Source: Clostridiaceae bacterium (GTDB taxonomy: Bacteria; Bacillota; Clostridia; Saccharofermentanales; DTU023). Taken from it: a stretch of DNA of 64,000 nucleotides. The notes beneath the pieces were generated by a model. It had not been told where the DNA came from. It saw only the letters and a program-made list of their open reading frames with translations, and made no database searches. The stretch lies in contig DUPV01000016.1 of assembly GCA_012838135.1 (NCBI GenBank), positions 1-64,000 of the forward strand, in the 5' to 3' direction. The position numbers and the translations under genes were made by a program. Shown here in pieces: positions 63,543 through 64,000 of the stretch. Every line of letters begins with the position of its first letter. Position 1 is the first letter of the stretch.

Positions 63543-63618
63543 TATAAAAATAATGATTTATCTGAATAAATGTCATCGATTTGTTAACCTTGTTTGCATG
63601 TTGAGCTGAAGTTAAGTA

Positions 63619-63637
63619 TTTGTGTTAAATACACAAA
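63619..63637. promoter_or_regulatory. Possible GntR operator
   Basis: TTTGTGT-TAAAT-ACACAAA, a 7-bp inverted repeat with 5-base centre whose GT..TA..TA..AC pattern suits HutC-type GntR regulators such as the one at 56968-57726. It lies 57 bases before the binding-protein ATG. Confidence 0.4.
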
Positions 63638-63693
63638 ACCCTATTTAAAAACATTTTGTTTTTAAAGAAAAATCATTTTCTTAAGGAGGAAAT

Positions 63694-64000
63694 ATGAGAA
63701 GAACTAACAAAATTTTAGTAGTTGCTTTGGCTCTGATTATGGTTTTAGCAGCAATCACCGGTTGTGGAAAAAAAGAAAAAACCGAAGAGAAAAAAGCTGA
63801 CGAACCAAAAACAGAAGAAAAAGCAGAAGAAAAAGAAGAAAAAGCAGAAGAAAAAGAAGAAAAAACTTCAGACGGTAAAAAGATTGAAATTGGGGTATTA
63901 ATCAAAGGTACAGACTCCGATTTCTGGCAACAAGTACTTGTAGGTGCGTATAACTTTGGTGTAGATCATCCTGATGTAAACATTACGGAATATGGTCCTA
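63694..64000 (+). CDS. Sugar ABC transporter substrate-binding lipoprotein (3' end outside window)
   Basis: The first 102 residues are visible, behind AAGGAGG. Signal peptide with lipobox ITGC (Cys24), a Lys/Glu linker of repeated AEEKEEK units (about 27-64), then IEIGVLIKGTDSDFWQQV and VLVGAYNFG, the start of a ribose-type periplasmic-binding fold (PF13407). It lies divergent to the catabolic cluster and probably opens an import operon beyond the right edge. Confidence 0.88.
   Translation, partial: MRRTNKILVVALALIMVLAAITGCGKKEKTEEKKADEPKTEEKAEEKEEKAEEKEEKTSDGKKIEIGVLIKGTDSDFWQQVLVGAYNFGVDHPDVNITEYGP

Larger units (their letters stand above)
63289..63693. other. Divergent control region of the sugar cluster
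   Basis: 405 bases between deoC (minus) and the binding-protein gene (plus). It holds a cre-like palindrome (63525-63542) and TTTGTGT-N5-ACACAAA (63619-63637). No gene or structured RNA seen. Confidence 0.55.

Noticed and set aside
63681-63905. Minus-strand Ser/Phe-rich frame
   Set aside because: It is the antisense of the Lys/Glu linker and signal peptide of the sugar-binding lipoprotein. Composition is explained entirely by that low-complexity coding tract.

Overview
The window looks like a chromosomal segment of a low-GC Gram-positive bacterium, most likely class Clostridia. This is inferred from strong GGAGG-type ribosome binding sites, several TTG/GTG starts, a CIRCE-controlled hrcA-grpE-dnaK-dnaJ-prmA operon, an rplU-prp-rpmA order with a Prp-cleavable L27, many lipoproteins and PASTA-less Ser/Thr kinases. 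I cannot name the genus from sequence alone.

Layout. 1-5.2 kb: end of a tRNA cluster (Met, Glu), rpmB, a thioredoxin-fold lipoprotein without its cysteines, and the two halves of a heterodimeric ABC exporter. 5.2-10.2 kb (minus): glnS, gltX and a D,D-carboxypeptidase-like membrane protein that has lost all three catalytic motifs. 10.3-15.2 kb: an M28-like lipoprotein with missing catalytic residues, an ATPase plus TOPRIM-like pair that resembles split OLD/PARIS-type defence modules, and hemW. 15.4-19.8 kb is a graveyard of broken genes with a few intact small ones and an imperfect direct repeat around a csaA-like gene. 19.8-22.3 kb: a toroid-type hypothetical protein and a DUF4143 ATPase. 22.3-28.6 kb: the heat-shock operon. 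28.7-32.9 kb (minus): a CBS-domain protein and an ABC-2 type transporter with an accessory membrane protein.

33.3-49.5 kb is the most unusual part. It is a co-directional island holding an XRE-like regulator, a toroid lipoprotein, a 1292-residue fusion of a processive GT2 glycosyltransferase with a Ser/Thr kinase and an extracytoplasmic propeller-like sensor, a truncated pseudokinase with the same sensor, a zinc-ribbon multi-pass membrane protein, a kinase with extracellular leucine-rich repeats, a small membrane protein, a WG-repeat protein and a zinc-ribbon/Pro-rich/TPR-like membrane protein. Two of its promoters carry the same module (TTTCATAATT-N9-TTGTATGC-N5-GCATACAA). I infer a phosphorylation-controlled surface polysaccharide or envelope-sensing system.

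49.6-55.1 kb: cysE-cysK (minus), rplU-prp-rpmA, obg, a PAP2 phosphatase and a short rubredoxin gene. 55.3-63.3 kb (minus): a nine-gene catabolic cluster (deoC, aldo/keto reductase, shikimate-dehydrogenase-like, cupin isomerase, PTE-family lactonase-like, 2-hydroxyacid dehydrogenase, GntR regulator, ketose-epimerase-like, KDPG aldolase), facing a divergent sugar-binding lipoprotein that runs off the right edge. Together these suggest uptake and breakdown of a sugar or sugar acid not identifiable here.

Two recurring oddities: several hydrolase or redox-fold proteins lack catalytic residues, and both gltX and cysE are followed by a diverged second copy of their own 3' end.
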